The position numbers and the translations under genes were made by a program. Below are positions 13,701 through 27,600 of a DNA stretch of 64,000 bases, one piece after another (within the stretch, counting starts at the first letter, position 1; each line of letters begins with the position of its first letter). The notes under the pieces were generated by a model. That model searched no databases. It saw only the letters and a program-made list of their open reading frames with translations, and was not told where the DNA came from. Source of the stretch: Plotosus lineatus. Taxonomy: Eukaryota; Chordata; Actinopteri; Siluriformes; Plotosidae. The stretch is from assembly GCA_024760905.1 (NCBI GenBank), contig CM045729.1, positions 83,275,050 to 83,339,049 of the forward strand. The letters run 5' to 3'.

Positions 13701-15809
13701 TTGCTCATTCACTCACCATTACTCATTCTCACTCACCATCACTCACCCATTGTTCACTCACTCACTCCACACTTACTCTCCTTCACACACATCACTCACT
13801 CACTACTCACTCATCACCCATTCATCACTCACTCAATTATCACGCAGTTACTTACTCACTCTCTCATCACTCACTGAATCACTCACTTATATTTGCTCAC
13901 TACACTCACACAACCATTCACAATCACATTCACATCTCGGGGCAATATAGAGCAACCAAGTTGCCAAGAGCATTTCTTTGGGCTGTGGGAGGAAACGGAT
14001 GCAAACACACGGAAAACATGCAGATTCCAAACAGAAATACCCTCAGTGTGCCTGAGACCAGCACCACACCACCGTGTTACCGCAGAACTATAAGAATGGA
14101 CTTATTCTTTACAGAGGCGATGTTGCAGCTGATTGAGCGACTCGAAGGGCCATTCAACATTGAGTCTGTCATGGAGCCGATTGATGTCAAAATATCAGAC
14201 GCCATCATGACTATGCAAGAAAAAACGATGGAGCTGTCGTACGAGGTATTTTTATCTAGTTATTTAGAATAGTGCAGTCAGATATAGGCTTGAATAGAAA
14301 TACCCAGCTACGCTAAGATGTTAGCAGTTAACATGTGTGACTACATACAGTATATAAGCGCACTTGGCTAAAGGCTGAAACATGACACAGAAACGCTAAA
14401 CACAAGCGCAGTGTTACCCAGAAAACAGTTTCGGTGAAATTGCACATCTCAGGAATGTGTTTGGGATTTTTTTCTGTTTTTTTTTTTTTTTTTTTTTTTC
14501 TTTCTGTCTGTGTAATTGTAGGTCTTTCGTGGTTGTGGTCAGCCAAAGCTTTTGGAAAAGAGCAGAGTTTCCAGACATGTCTCAGGCATATTTGATGTCG
14601 ATTTGACGTCGACTGAGCCTGCTGGCACAAACCTGCAAAAACTGGTAAATATTCACCACATTTTAAATTAATTTCAAATACAGTGAAGTGGCACAGACTG
14701 CAGGATTTACACAGCTAGCTATCCAACATCAACGCACAAAAAGGCCATTTACATTTTACCGCTAATGGCTGATAACAGTGTGTAGTAAGCTGAACATGAC
14801 CAAAATGGCTAATTATAATGATATATGGTCTGAGAACTTGAACAGCTTACAGCTAACACATGCTGGCAAAGTAATGCAAACTTTAACAAATAAAACTAGC
14901 TCCATTTCACACTTGCACACAGAGTCATTTTCAAAGTCATTCGACCACTCAGAATAAGAAATTTAATACGATAAAATAGATTTATTTCCTTGTATGTGAT
15001 AAAATAGTTGATATCTGTTCTCTTTATGAGGGACATGTCTGGAAAAAACATAATGTTTGCATTTGCTAGTCGCTACACGAAGATGCTTCAGAACACTAAA
15101 CTAAGTTAAAAAAAAGAAAGAAAAAAAAGAAAAAAAAAGGACAACATATGTTTTATAGATCTTTTATCACCCCCTTGTGGTCTCTGAAGGATTAGGAACC
15201 TAATGACTTTGCTTTAACTGTTGGCTCAATGTAATTCACAGACACCTGGACACAGCAAGGAAGGCTTTCGCACACTAGTACTTTCACTCCATGCAGAGCT
15301 AGCTCTTTGTGCGTCAGTAGACCATTCAGACACACCTCAGATGAATATTTACATATTGATTTATATATTAATAGTTCACATTAATATTTATTCGTTTATA
15401 CTAATAGCAACTTCCTGGGCAATGGTGGCCTGATGGTATAGGGCGCTGGATCGCTGGTCCTAAGGCTGGAGGTTCAAGTCCCACTCGCCACAAGGTTGTC
15501 ACTGTCACCCCAGTGCACTGGGTTATCAAAGTTATCAAAGGCGGGCCATGTCTCTCACTGTCTATGGTGAGAGGTTCATGTAAAAGAACCATTGCTGACT
15601 TTCGTAAAGAGTAGCTGCATAGCCATCAGCGTGTTTCTGTCCCTTGCTAAAAGGTTGTGCCAGGAAGGGCATCCCACGTAAAAATCTATGCCAAATCAAA
15701 CATGCAAATCATTTGCTGTGGCGACCCCTGAGAAAGGGGAAAAGCCGAAAGGAAATCTCATCTTTCTCTCTCTCTCACTATAGCAACTTCTTGTGTGTGA
15801 AGTTGCAAA

Positions 15810-15855
<46 letters not shown>

Positions 15856-15938
15856 TTGTGTATGTTTGTGTTTCTGTGTGTGTGTGTGTGTGTTTCTGTC
15901 AGTGTATGTGGGTGTTTGTGTGTTTCTGTATGTTTGTG

Positions 15939-15981
<43 letters not shown>

Positions 15982-16362
15982 CTGTCAGTGTATGTGGGTG
16001 TTTGTGTGTTTCTGTATGTTTGTGTTTCTGTCAGTGTATGTGGGTGTTTGTGTGTTTCTGTGTGTGTGTGTGTGTGTCTGTCAGTGTATGTGGGTCTTTG
16101 TGTTTCTGTGTGTGTGTGTGTGTGTGTCTGTCAGTGTATGTGGGTGTTTGTGTGTTTCTGTGTGTTTGTGTTTCTGTGTGTGTGTGTTTCTGTCAGTGTA
16201 TGTGGGTGTTTGTGTATGTTTGTGTTTCTCTGCGTGTGTGTGTGTGTTTCTGTCAGTGTATGTGGGTCTTTGTGTTTCTGTGTGTTTGTGTATGTTTGTG
16301 TTTCTGTGTGTGTGTGTTTCTGTCAGTGTATGTGGGTGTTTGTGTGTTTCTGTGTGTTTGTG

Positions 16363-16397
<35 letters not shown>

Positions 16398-16432
16398 CTG
16401 TCAGTGTATGTGGGTGTTTGTGTATGTTTGTG

Positions 16433-16475
<43 letters not shown>

Positions 16476-16480
16476 AGGCA

Positions 16481-16538
<58 letters not shown>

Positions 16539-16844
16539 GTGTTTGTTTCTGGTGTGTGTATGTGTGACTGAGTAAATGTTTCTGTGTGTGTGTGTGTGTG
16601 TGAGAGTGAGTTTTTCTGTGTGTGTGAGTGAATGTTTCTGTTTGTGTGTGTGTGTTTCTCTCTCTCTCTCTCTCTGATGTGATGATAAGGAAATGTTAGT
16701 TGGTTTAGGAGATGCTGGATTATCCATGTGCCCAGGTGTAAGTTTGGTTACTTCAGGTTTCTTCAGTTGCAAATTGTGTGTGTTTGTTTGTGTGTGTTTC
16801 TGTCTGTGTGTATATTTCTGTGTTTTTTTTTCGCTGTGTGTGTC

Positions 16845-16886
<42 letters not shown>

Positions 16887-17005
16887 TGTGTGTGTGTGTG
16901 CGTGTGTGAGCGTGTGTTTCTGTGTGTGTGAGTGAGGGAATGTTTCTGTATGTGTGTGTGTGTGTGTGCGTGTGTGTGTGTGTGTGTGCATGCATGTGTG
17001 TGTTT

Positions 17006-17047
<42 letters not shown>

Positions 17048-17069
17048 CTTGCATGCATGTGTGTTTCTG

Positions 17070-17101
<32 letters not shown>

Positions 17102-17157
17102 CATGCATGTGTGTGTGTTTCTGTGTGTGTGTGTGTGTGTGTGTGTGCGTGCGTGTG

Positions 17158-17200
<43 letters not shown>

Positions 17201-17213
17201 ATGCATGTGTGTG

Positions 17214-17270
<57 letters not shown>

Positions 17271-18593
17271 AGCTTGGTAAACCACTTCCACAGACAACAT
17301 GTTCTTACCCACATTGCACATTTAGTTTCATCTTTGAGAGCACTTGGGCTTAAATTTAGTGTGCTGTGATGTTTCAGTGTTCGGACTTTCCAGTGATGAT
17401 TTATACATCAGTGTCACTAACTAGACGTAAAACATACTGCATTATACCTCGTTATGTGCCTCCCATACCTTTTAAAACCATAAATATTTATCTGAAACTT
17501 AAACCCATAAATTTGCAGTGGTACAATAATCCTCGACCCAGTAGTGACCCTAATCTTTATTTTAATCATATTCTTAACTTTTAGTCCTATTTCTAACTGA
17601 GGTATAAACCCTGACTAAATCAAAACCTAAATATAATTGAATCCCTGACCCTTATTCCACATCCACCAATGCCTCCACAGGATATACGTTTATCATCCAT
17701 TCATCAAACTACCTAATCATAACCAGGGTTGCAGAGAGATTGAAGCCTAATTTAGTCGACTCTGGGTGAAGGCGGGGTACACCATCTTCAGCTTACCAAC
17801 CCCTGACAAGGGCAACACATACAATCATTTACACACCGAGGGGCAATTTGGAACAGCCACCAAGCCTCTTGTACACATCTTTGAACTGTGGGAGGTAATC
17901 AGGGAACCTGGAGGAAATCTATGCAAGCCCAGGTAGAACATGTGAACTCCACACAGAAGTCCATTCTAACCACTACATCTTTTTTTTTATTATTATTATT
18001 TTTCCTGTCTTGGGTTTGGAGAAAGCAAATTAATAAAGTTATTAAAATTATTTTAAAGTAAAATTTACCCTGAAATCTAGCAGTGTAGTAATTCTCCTTT
18101 AGTAATTTACAACTTTTTTTTTTTTTTAATTCCGTAATAGTCCTTTCGTGATATAGTAATTTATACATTCTCCTTTAATAATTTTGTAATTACCCTTAAG
18201 TAATAAAGTAATTCTTCTTTGGTTATTTAGTAATTCTTTTTCAGTAATTAATTATTTTAATAATTCTTCTTTAGTGATAAAGTAATTTTCCTGTAGGTAT
18301 TCTACTTTAGTAATTTAATAATTCATTCATCATTCATTTTCTGAACCACTTAATCTTAATTGGGGTTATGGGGAGGCATCTCAACCGACTCCAGGCGAGG
18401 GCAGAGTATGCCCTGGACAGCTTGCCAGGCCATTGCAGGGTCAGAAACACGCTGATGGCTATGCAGCTACACTTGTCGAAAGTCAGCAATGGTTCTTTTA
18501 CATCAGCGGTCGGGAACCTTTTTGACCTGGAGAGCCATAAAACTAAATTATTTCTAGATATATATTTTTTGAGAGCCATATAGTATTTTAAAC

Positions 18594-18649
<56 letters not shown>

Positions 18650-21600
18650 GGTTTACTTTTAATGCGACTTCTGGTGCTGCATGGTTTTGCTGATGGCCTT
18701 GTAGTCTGGTTCATATGTAGTGAGGTTGAGTTTCATGCAGGCGTTGAGGCTTCCATCAGTTAAACGCGAGCGTAGGTTGGTCTTAATGTTTCTCATATGC
18801 GAGAATGACTGCTCACATGCATACGTAGAGCCAAACATGGTCAGTACGGCAATACTCACACGCTGCATTGTGTAATATGTCACAGGAAGCTCGTTCCAAG
18901 TTTTAAGAATTAGCTGGTCTTCAGGTTGAAGCTTTTTTATTTCTGACCACTTGTGTTCCCTCGCCAGCTCTGCTCGCTGTCGTGCAAGTCTTTCCAACTC
19001 TCCATTAAGTGACTTGAACTTAGTCATCCATATATCAGATGCCTTCAGGTCTGCAACTTCCAGCTCAAAGTCTGCGATGGAGACTCCGGGGATGCACATC
19101 AGGTTGATTTTGTCCACTTCACACTCATGTGGATGAGTGATGAATTTGAAAAGACCAGTGTAAAACAAAATTGCAAAACGAATTTCGTGCAAAACGAAAT
19201 TATCCAAAACGTGCCTTGAATGACTGCAGGAGATTGGACGTATAGTCAGCTAGCTGCTGGAGATCCAGATGTTGTGTGGGGTCGCTTGCTAAGCATGCAT
19301 CTCTAAATTGCTGCAGTCCTTCAAAGTGCAGAAGACGACCTGTTTCAATGTCCCTGAGAAAAACTTCCAGCTTGCTTTCAAATGCAAACACTGCTTGTTG
19401 AAGGGATGAGATTGTATTCCCAATACCTTGCATTTTCACATTAAGCTGGTTTAGATGGCCAGTTATGTCCACAAGATAGTGAAAATGCAGGAGCCAGGCA
19501 GTATTGTCCAGCTCAGGATGCTTGACGCCTTTCATTTCTAGAAAAATCCATATTTCACTCAGGCAAGCTGCAAAACGGTTGAGCACCTTCCCCCTGGACA
19601 ACCAACGCACGTTGTTGTGTAAAATCAGACCGGGATATTGATTCCCAACTTCTTCCAACAGAGCATTAAACTGCCGATCATTTAAAGCTCGGGCAACAAT
19701 GAAGTTGACCACTCGAATGACCAGCGACATCACCTCACCAAGTTGCTGGCCACACGTCTGAGCACAAAGCGCCTCCTGGTGCAGGATGCAATGAAAACTT
19801 AGGATTGCTCTCTTTTCATGCTCACGGAGAAGTGCTACAAACCCTTTGTTCTTCCCCAACATGCATGGTGCACCATCAGTGCACACAGAAATAAGTTTAT
19901 CCAGTGGTATTTTTTTTTTCTTTAGCAAACTCCATGAACGACATGAATAAATCCTCTCCTCTTGTTGTCTCTTTCATTGGCAAAACAGCCAAGATTTCTT
20001 CACGCAGTGTGTCACCTGTAGCATACCTGGCAATTATACTGAACTGAGATAGATTGCTAACGTCTGTTGACTCATCTAACGCGAGAGAAAAGTATGTCCC
20101 AGCGTTTATGTCCTTAATTTGTGTTTCCTCGACTTGATTCGCCATCATGATGCTCCGATCGTGAACCGTTCTTGCTGACAGTGGCATGTCTTTTATTTTT
20201 GATTATCTTGGCTTTATTTGGAAAGTCATCAAAAGTTCATTGGCCACATCAAGCATAAATGTTTTGGCATATTCGCCATCTGTGAACGGCTTTCCACTCT
20301 TCACTATTGCCAAAGCACCCGCAAAGCTAAGCGGAATTACCGTGTCCTTGGGTGGTCCAGACACGCAGTTGCTGCTGGCTCGTCTGCACTTTCCGTTGCA
20401 GCTCTTCGCATGCCTTTTTCCTGCTGTCCCCCGGTGGATATTTCAATGCAAAAGAAGCATGACGCGTATCGAAGTGCAGCTTTATATTTGAGCGTTTCAT
20501 TGATGCAATTTTGTCATTGCATATTAGACATACTGCGGATCCTGCTCTCTCCACAAATGCAAATTCCTCTGTCCACGCAGCCTGGAATGTACGGTAATCA
20601 TCGTCTTTTTTTCTTTTCGCCATCTTTTCTGTTACAAGGGTTGAAGCGGGTTGAAGGGTTGAAATTTTATCTCTGATAAAATTAATTTCCGTACATTGAC
20701 AATGACCCGTGACGTACTTGCGATCGATTGGTTCCCGACCTGATCCTCGGGTCACCGGCGGATTGCAAGTGCCGCAACCCACCCCTGACTTTTAAAATGT
20801 ATCTTTAAAACTAATTTTAAATTACTTAATATTATTAAGATTATCACTAGTATGTTAAAACCAGTTCCAAAATATATATATATTTTAATTTAATTTAATT
20901 TAATTTAATTTTTTTTTGACCCCCTCAACTCCAAACTGTCTGGGAGCCATATGACGTCTCCGGAAGAGCCATATATGGCTCGAGAGCCATAGGTTCCCGA
21001 CCGCTGTTTTACATGAACCTCATACCACAGGCAGTAAGAGGCATGGCCGGCCTTTGATAACCCAGTTAGCGGCACTGGGGGGACAGTGGCTCAGCACCTT
21101 ACCACCAGGCGACCAATGGCCCAGTTCTTATTTAATAATTTTGAAATTCTTCTTTAGTAATACTGTAAATTACTAATTTTCCTTTCGTATTTTAGCAATT
21201 CTTCATCATCATCATCGTCATCATCATCGTCATCATTATCATCATCATCATCATCATCCTTTTCTTCTTCTGTTCAATCTGGCGTCGGGTCGTGAGGGGC
21301 GGTAGCCTAAGCGGTGAGGTCTGGACATCACTCTTCCCTGCTATTTCCTCCAGCTCTTCAAGGACGTTCCCAGACAAGCCAAGACATTGTCCCTCCAGAG
21401 TGTTCCAGGTCGACCCTAAGCTCTTTTCCAGGTCGGACATGCCGAGACACCACACCTGGGGGCATTTGGGAGTCATTCTAACCAGATACCTCAACTAGCT
21501 CCTCTTAATTTGAAGGAACAGTGGTTCTATTTCAAGCTCTTCCTGGATGGCTGAGCTTCTCACCTTATCTCTAAGGGTGAGCCCCGCCATTCGGCAAAGG

Positions 21601-24600
21601 AAACTCATTTCAGCTGCTGGTATTCCTGATCCTGTTCTTTCAGTCACTACCAGGGGTCAGAGCTTAGGTCCATATTGGGAACAACAAGTTGAATTCATTT
21701 CTGGTGAGGGTTGTCAAGGCTATCTTTTGTCACCTGTTCTGTTCATAATTTTTATGGACAGACTTTCTAGGCAAAACAAACCCCTATGACACATGAGACA
21801 ACACAGGAGTCAGTCTCCCTTGCCCGGACGCGGGTCACCGGGGTTTCCTCCTGGAGCCAGGCCCAGGGGAGGGGCTCGAAGGCGAGCGCCTGGTGGTCGG
21901 GCTTATGCCCATGGAGCCCGGCCGGGCCCAGCCCGAAAAGGAGACATGGGTCCGCCCTCCCATGGACCCACCACCCGTGGGAGGAGTTTTAGGGGTCGGG
22001 TGCAGTGTGAGTTGGGTGGCAGCCAAAGGCATGGGTTCTGTCGGACTGATCCTCGGCTACTTACTCTGACCCTCGGGACATGGAATGTCACCTCTCTGGC
22101 GGGACAGGAGCCTGATTTGGTGCGTGAGGTGGAGAGATACCGACTAGATATAGTCGGGCTCACCTCAACGCATAGCTTGGGCTCTGGAACCATCCATCTC
22201 GAAAGAGGCTGGACCTTCTTCTAGTCTGGAGTTGCTCATGGAGAGAGGCGGCGAGCCGGTGTGGGTATTCTTGTTGCCCCCCGTCTCGGTGCCCAAATGT
22301 TGGGGTTCTCCCCGGTTGACGAAAGGGTAGCTTCCCTCCGTCTTCGGGTGGGGGGACGGGTCCTGACTGTTATTTGTGCTTATGCATCAAATGACAGTTC
22401 AGAGTACCCACCCTTTTTGGAGTCTTTGGGGGGGGGGGGTGTTGGAGAACGCTCCCTCGGGAGACTCGCTCGTTGTCTTGGGAGACTTCAACGCCCATGT
22501 GGGCAACGATAGTGTGACCTGGAAGGGTGTGATCGGTAGGTACGGCCTCTCCAGTCTGAATCCGAATGGTGTTTCGTTGTTGGACTTCTTTGCTCGTCAT
22601 AGTTTGTCTATCACGAACACCATGTTCGAACATAAGGGAGTCCATAAGTGCACTTGGCACCAGGACACCCAAGGCCGCAGTTCTATGATTGACTTTGTAG
22701 TTGTGTCATCGGACTTGCGACCATATGTTCTGGACACTCGGGTGAAGAGAGGAGTTGAGCTGTCTACCAATCACTACCTGGTGGTGAGGTGGCTTCGGTG
22801 GTGTGGGAGGTTGCCTTCCAGACCTGGCAGGCCCAAGCGTGTAATCAGGGTCTGCTGGGAACGTTTGGCGGAGCCCCCTGTCCGAGAGGCCTTTAACTCC
22901 CACCGCCGGCAGAGCTACAACCACATTCCGGAGGAGGCGGGGGACATGGAATCCGAATGGGCCATGTTTCGTGCCTCCATTGCTGAGGCGGCAGCCCATA
23001 GCTGTGGCCGTAAGGTCGTCGGTGCTTGTCGTGGCGGTAATCCCCGAACCTGGTGGTGGACACCTGCGGTGAAGGGGGCCGTCCAGCTGAAGAAGGAGGC
23101 CTATCGGGTTTTATTAGCCTGTGGGACTCCTGAGGCAGCAAACAGGTACCGGCAGGCCAAACGTGCTGCAGCCGAGGCTGTCGCAGATGCAAAATCTCGG
23201 GCATGGGAGGAGTTCAGTGAGGGCCTGGAGAGTGATTATCGGTTGGCCTCAAAAAGGTTCTGGGCCACCATCCGACACCTCAGGAGGGGGAAGCAGTTCT
23301 TCACCAACACTGTTTACGGTGGAGGTGGGGAGCTGCTTACCTTGACTGGGGATGTTGTTGAGAGGTGGAGGGAATACTTTGAGGACCTTCTCAATCCCAC
23401 CAACACGCACTCCGTGGAAGAGGAAGACCCTGGGGGTTCGGGTGAGGGTCTGCCCATCACTGGAGTGGAGGTCACTGAGGTTGTCAAAAAGCTCCTCGGT
23501 GGTCAAGCTCCGGGGTTGGACGAGATCCGCCTGGAATATCTCAGGGCTCTGGATGTTGTAGGACTGTCTTGGTTGACACGTCTCTGCAACATCGCGTGGT
23601 CATCGGGGGCTGTACCTCTGGATTGGCAAACTGGGGTGGTGGTCCCAATTTTTAAGAAGGGGGACCGGAGGGTGTGTTCCAATTATCGGGGAATTACACT
23701 CCTCAGCCTACCTGGGAAAGTCTATGCAGGGGTACTAGAGAGGAGGATCCGACCGATAGTCGAACCTCGGATTCAGGAGGAACAATGTGGTTTTCGTCCT
23801 GGCCGCAGCACTCTTGACCAACTCTATATGCTCCACAGGATTCTGGAGGGGGCATGGGAGTTTGCCCAATCTGTCCACATGTGCTTTGTGGATTTGGAGA
23901 AGGCTTTCGACCGTGTCCTTCGAAAGATCTTGTGGGGCGTGCTCCGATAATACGGCATTCCGGATCCGTTGCTACGAGCTATTCGGTCGCTGTATCACCG
24001 GAGCCAGAGTTTGGTCCGTATTGGTAACAGCAGGTCGGATTCGTTTCCAGTGGGAGTTGGAGTCCACCAAGGCTGTCCTTTGTCACCGATTATGTTCATA
24101 ATTTTTATGGACAGAATTTCTAGGCGCAGTCGAGGTGATGAGGGGTTCTGGTTTGGTGGCCATCGGATATCGTCTCTGCTTTTTGCGGATGATGTTGTCC
24201 TTTTGGCTTCATCAAGTCAGGCCCTCCAGCTCTCATTGGAGCGATTCGCAGCTGAGTGCGAAGCAGCCGGGATGAAGATCAGTACCTCCAAGTCCGAGGC
24301 CATGGTTCTCAGTCGGACAATGGTGGAATGCACCCTCCGGGTCGGGAATGAGGTCCTGCCCCAAGTGGAGGAGTTTAAGTATCTTGGGGTCTTGTTACGA
24401 GTGAGGGAAGGATGGAGCGAGAGATCGACAGATGGATCGCTGCAGCCTCTGCTGTTAAGCGGTGCCTGTACCGGTCCGTCGTGGTGAAAAAGGAGCTGAG
24501 CCGCAAGGCGAATTTACCAGTCGATCTACGTTCCAACCCTCACCTATGGTCACGAGCTTTGGGTAATGACCGAAAGAACAAGATCACGGATACAAGCGGC

Positions 24601-27600
24601 TGAAATGAGCTTCCTTCGCCGGGTGACGGGGTTCTCCCTTAGAGATAGGGTGAGAAGCTCCGCCATCCGGGGAGAGCTCGGAGTAGATCCGCTGCTCCTC
24701 CGCATTGAGAGGGGCCAGTTGAGGTGGCTCAGGCATCTGGTCAGAATGCCCCCGGATGCCTCCCTGGTGTGGTGTTTCGGGCATGTCCAACCGGGAAGAG
24801 ACCCCGGGGTCGACCTAGAACACGCTGGAGGGACTATGTCTCTCGGCTTGTATGGGACTGCCTCGGTGTCCCCCCGGGAGAGTTGGAGGAAGTGGCTCGG
24901 GAGAGGGACGTCTGGACCTCTTTGCTAAAGTTGCTGCCCCCGCGACCCGACCCTGGACTAAGCGGAAGAAGATGATGATGATGATGATGACTTTCTAGGC
25001 ATGACGTTGAAGGGTTCTGGTTTGCTGGCCATAGGATTTCATCTCTGCTTTTTGCGGATGGCGTTATACTTTTGGCTTCACCACGCAAGAAGCTCCGGTT
25101 CTCATTGGAGTGATTGACAGTCGAGTGCGAATCAGCACCTCCAAGTCCAAGCCCATGATTCTCAGCCAAAAATGGGTGGAATGCTCCCTTCGGGTCTGGA
25201 ATGAGGTCCTGCCCCAAGTGAAGAAGTTCAAGAAATTCTTCTTTCTCTTCTTCTTCTTCTTCTTCTTTTCCTTTCGGCTATTCCCTTCAGGGGTCGCCAC
25301 AGCAAATCATCTGCGTCCATCTCACCCTATCCTCTGCATCATCTTCTCTTACACCAACGACCTTCATGTCTTCCTTCTCTACATACATAAATCTCTTCTT
25401 TGGTCTTCCTCTAGGCCTTCTGCCTGGTAGTTCCAACCTCAGCATCCGACTACCAATATATTCACTATCCCTCCTCTGTACATGTCCAAAACGTCTCAAT
25501 TTAGCCTCTCTGACAATGTCCCTCCAGAGTCTGAGCCTATCCATCCTCGTTACTCCCAAAGAGAACCTCAACATTTTCATTTCTGCTACCTCCAGCTCTG
25601 CCTCCTGTCTTTTCCTCAGTGCCACTGTTTCTAAACCATACAACATCGCTGGTGTCAACACCGTCTTGTACACTTTTCCTTTCATTCTTGCCAATACCCT
25701 CCTATCACACATTAGAATGGACACTTTTCTCCAATCATTCCAACCTGCCTGACTATGGCCATCGAACCTCCTACCAGTGGATCAGAGAGAATCCTCGCTT
25801 TACGCCTCTCTACAACTGCAGGCTTTATCAACCTCCTCAGAATCTATGCACCAACACTCAGTTCCACCCCAGACGCCAAGGACCAGTTTTACGAAGCTCT
25901 GGATGATGCAATTTCCAGGATCCCCAGCACTGATGGACTTTGCCTACTAGGAGACTTCATTGCTAGAGTAGGCGCCGACTGTAACACCTGGCCTTCCTGC
26001 TTGGTCACCATGGCACGGGCAGGATGAATGAGAATGGACAGAGGTTGCTGGAACTGTGCTGCCACCACCGCCTGTGTGTGACAAATACATACTTCAAGTG
26101 CAAAGACCGTCACAAAGTCTCTTGGAGACACCCCATATCTTGCCACTAGCACCAGCAGGACCTTATCCTCACCAGGTGCATGGATCTGAGCAGCATTATG
26201 CACACTAGAAATTTCCATAGCGCAGACTGCGACACAGACCACACCCTCAATGGAAGCAGGATAAGGCTCACAACAAAGAGGATCCCTCACTCCAAAACTA
26301 AAGGCCTCCCACGCATCAACACCTGCTCCTCAAGGGATCCCCAGCGAATCCAACCGTTTCATAACACAGTCAAGGAGAAGCTGGCTTTGCAGACCCCTGG
26401 CAAAGACATCAATAGCAAGTAGAGCTTGCTGAGAGATACTATCTACACAACAGCCCTCACTGCATTCGGGGAAAAGGAGCATCGGAGTGTAGACTAGTAT
26501 GCGGCTCACTGGGAGGAGATGCAGTCTGTGACAGAAGCCAAGAGGGAAGCCCTCCTGGCCTACAAGCAAAACCCCAGCCCCAGTACTCGCGACACTCTCA
26601 AAGCTGCACGCAACAAGGCCCAGCAGACAGCCCACTGCTGTGCTAATGACTTCTGGCTGAACCTCTGCAGCAAGATCCAGATGGCAGCTGACACTGGCAA
26701 TGCGATAGCCATGTACAATGGCATCAAGACAGCTACTGGCCCAACCACAATTAAGACTACACCCCTCAAGAGTGAGACCGGGGAGGTGATCATGGACCAA
26801 GGCAAGCAGCTTGAACGCTGGGTGGAACATTCTCTGGAGCTGTACTCATCCACGAATGTGGTGACCGATGCAGCATTGAATGCCCTGCCAAACTTACCTG
26901 TCATGGAGGATCTGGCTTACCTGCCTTCAGCCATTCTGTGTGCATGATTGTCTGTCCTGTGGAAAAGCCCCTGGGAAGGATGGCATCCCCCCTGAAGTCA
27001 TAAAGAGTGGCAAGTCAGCAATACTGCGGCACTTCCATGAGCTGCTGTGCTTATGCTGAGAGGAAGGGTTCATCCCCCAGTACATGCGCGATGCAAACAT
27101 TGTAACCCTCTACAAAAACAAGGGCGACCACAGTGACTGTAACAGCTACTGTGGCATCTCCCTCCTTAGCATCATAGGGAAAGTCTTTGCTTGTGTTGTC
27201 CTTACTCGCCTTTAGATTCTTGCTTCCTGGGTGTACCCAAAATCGCAATGTGGTTTCAGGGCAGGCCGATCCACAGTTGATATGATTTTCTCACTTCGTC
27301 AACTGCAAAAGAAGTGTTGGGAGCAGCAGAAGCCCCTGCACATTGCCTTCATAGACCTGACTAAAGCAATTCGAATTCGACCTGGTCAGCAGACTCTTCA
27401 GCCTCCTGCAGAAGATTAGATGTCCTCAAAGGTTACTTCAAATCGTGACCTCCTTTCACGAGAACATGCACAGCACAGTCTGTGTCCATGGTGGGACTTC
27501 TGAAGCCTTCCCAGTGAGCAGTGGTGTGAAGCAAGGCTGCGTCCTAGCTCCGACACTCTTTGGGATATTTTTCTCGATGCTTCTTCAGTATGCCTTCTCT

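Larger units (their letters stand above)
18324..21129 (-). mobile_element. tRNA-derived SINE split by a hAT transposon, with 11-bp TSD
   Basis: Minus-strand SINE whose 3' half is at 18324-18503 and 5' half at 21015-21129. The B-box part of the head is deleted. Outer flanks are ATTTAATAATT at 18313-18323 and 21130-21140. Its tail (CCATAACCCCAATTAAG region) is the type that differs from the RTE-like tail. Confidence 0.88.

Noticed and set aside
11718..13950. Possible CRISPR-like or direct-repeat array
   Set aside because: Simple tetranucleotide satellite in a vertebrate intron; no unique spacers.
15415..15500. tRNA gene suggested by A and B boxes (also at 1645, 10128, 32976, 52384)
   Set aside because: Heads of SINEs: no acceptor stem or cloverleaf, and followed by SINE bodies and target duplications.
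15793..17369. Long open frames on both strands through the TG tract
   Set aside because: They translate as Cys-Val or Thr-His monotony from a dinucleotide repeat; no gene.
21046..21060. Regarding 21015-21129 as an independent SINE insertion
   Set aside because: Its sequence continues the SINE at 18324-18503 across the hAT target duplication.
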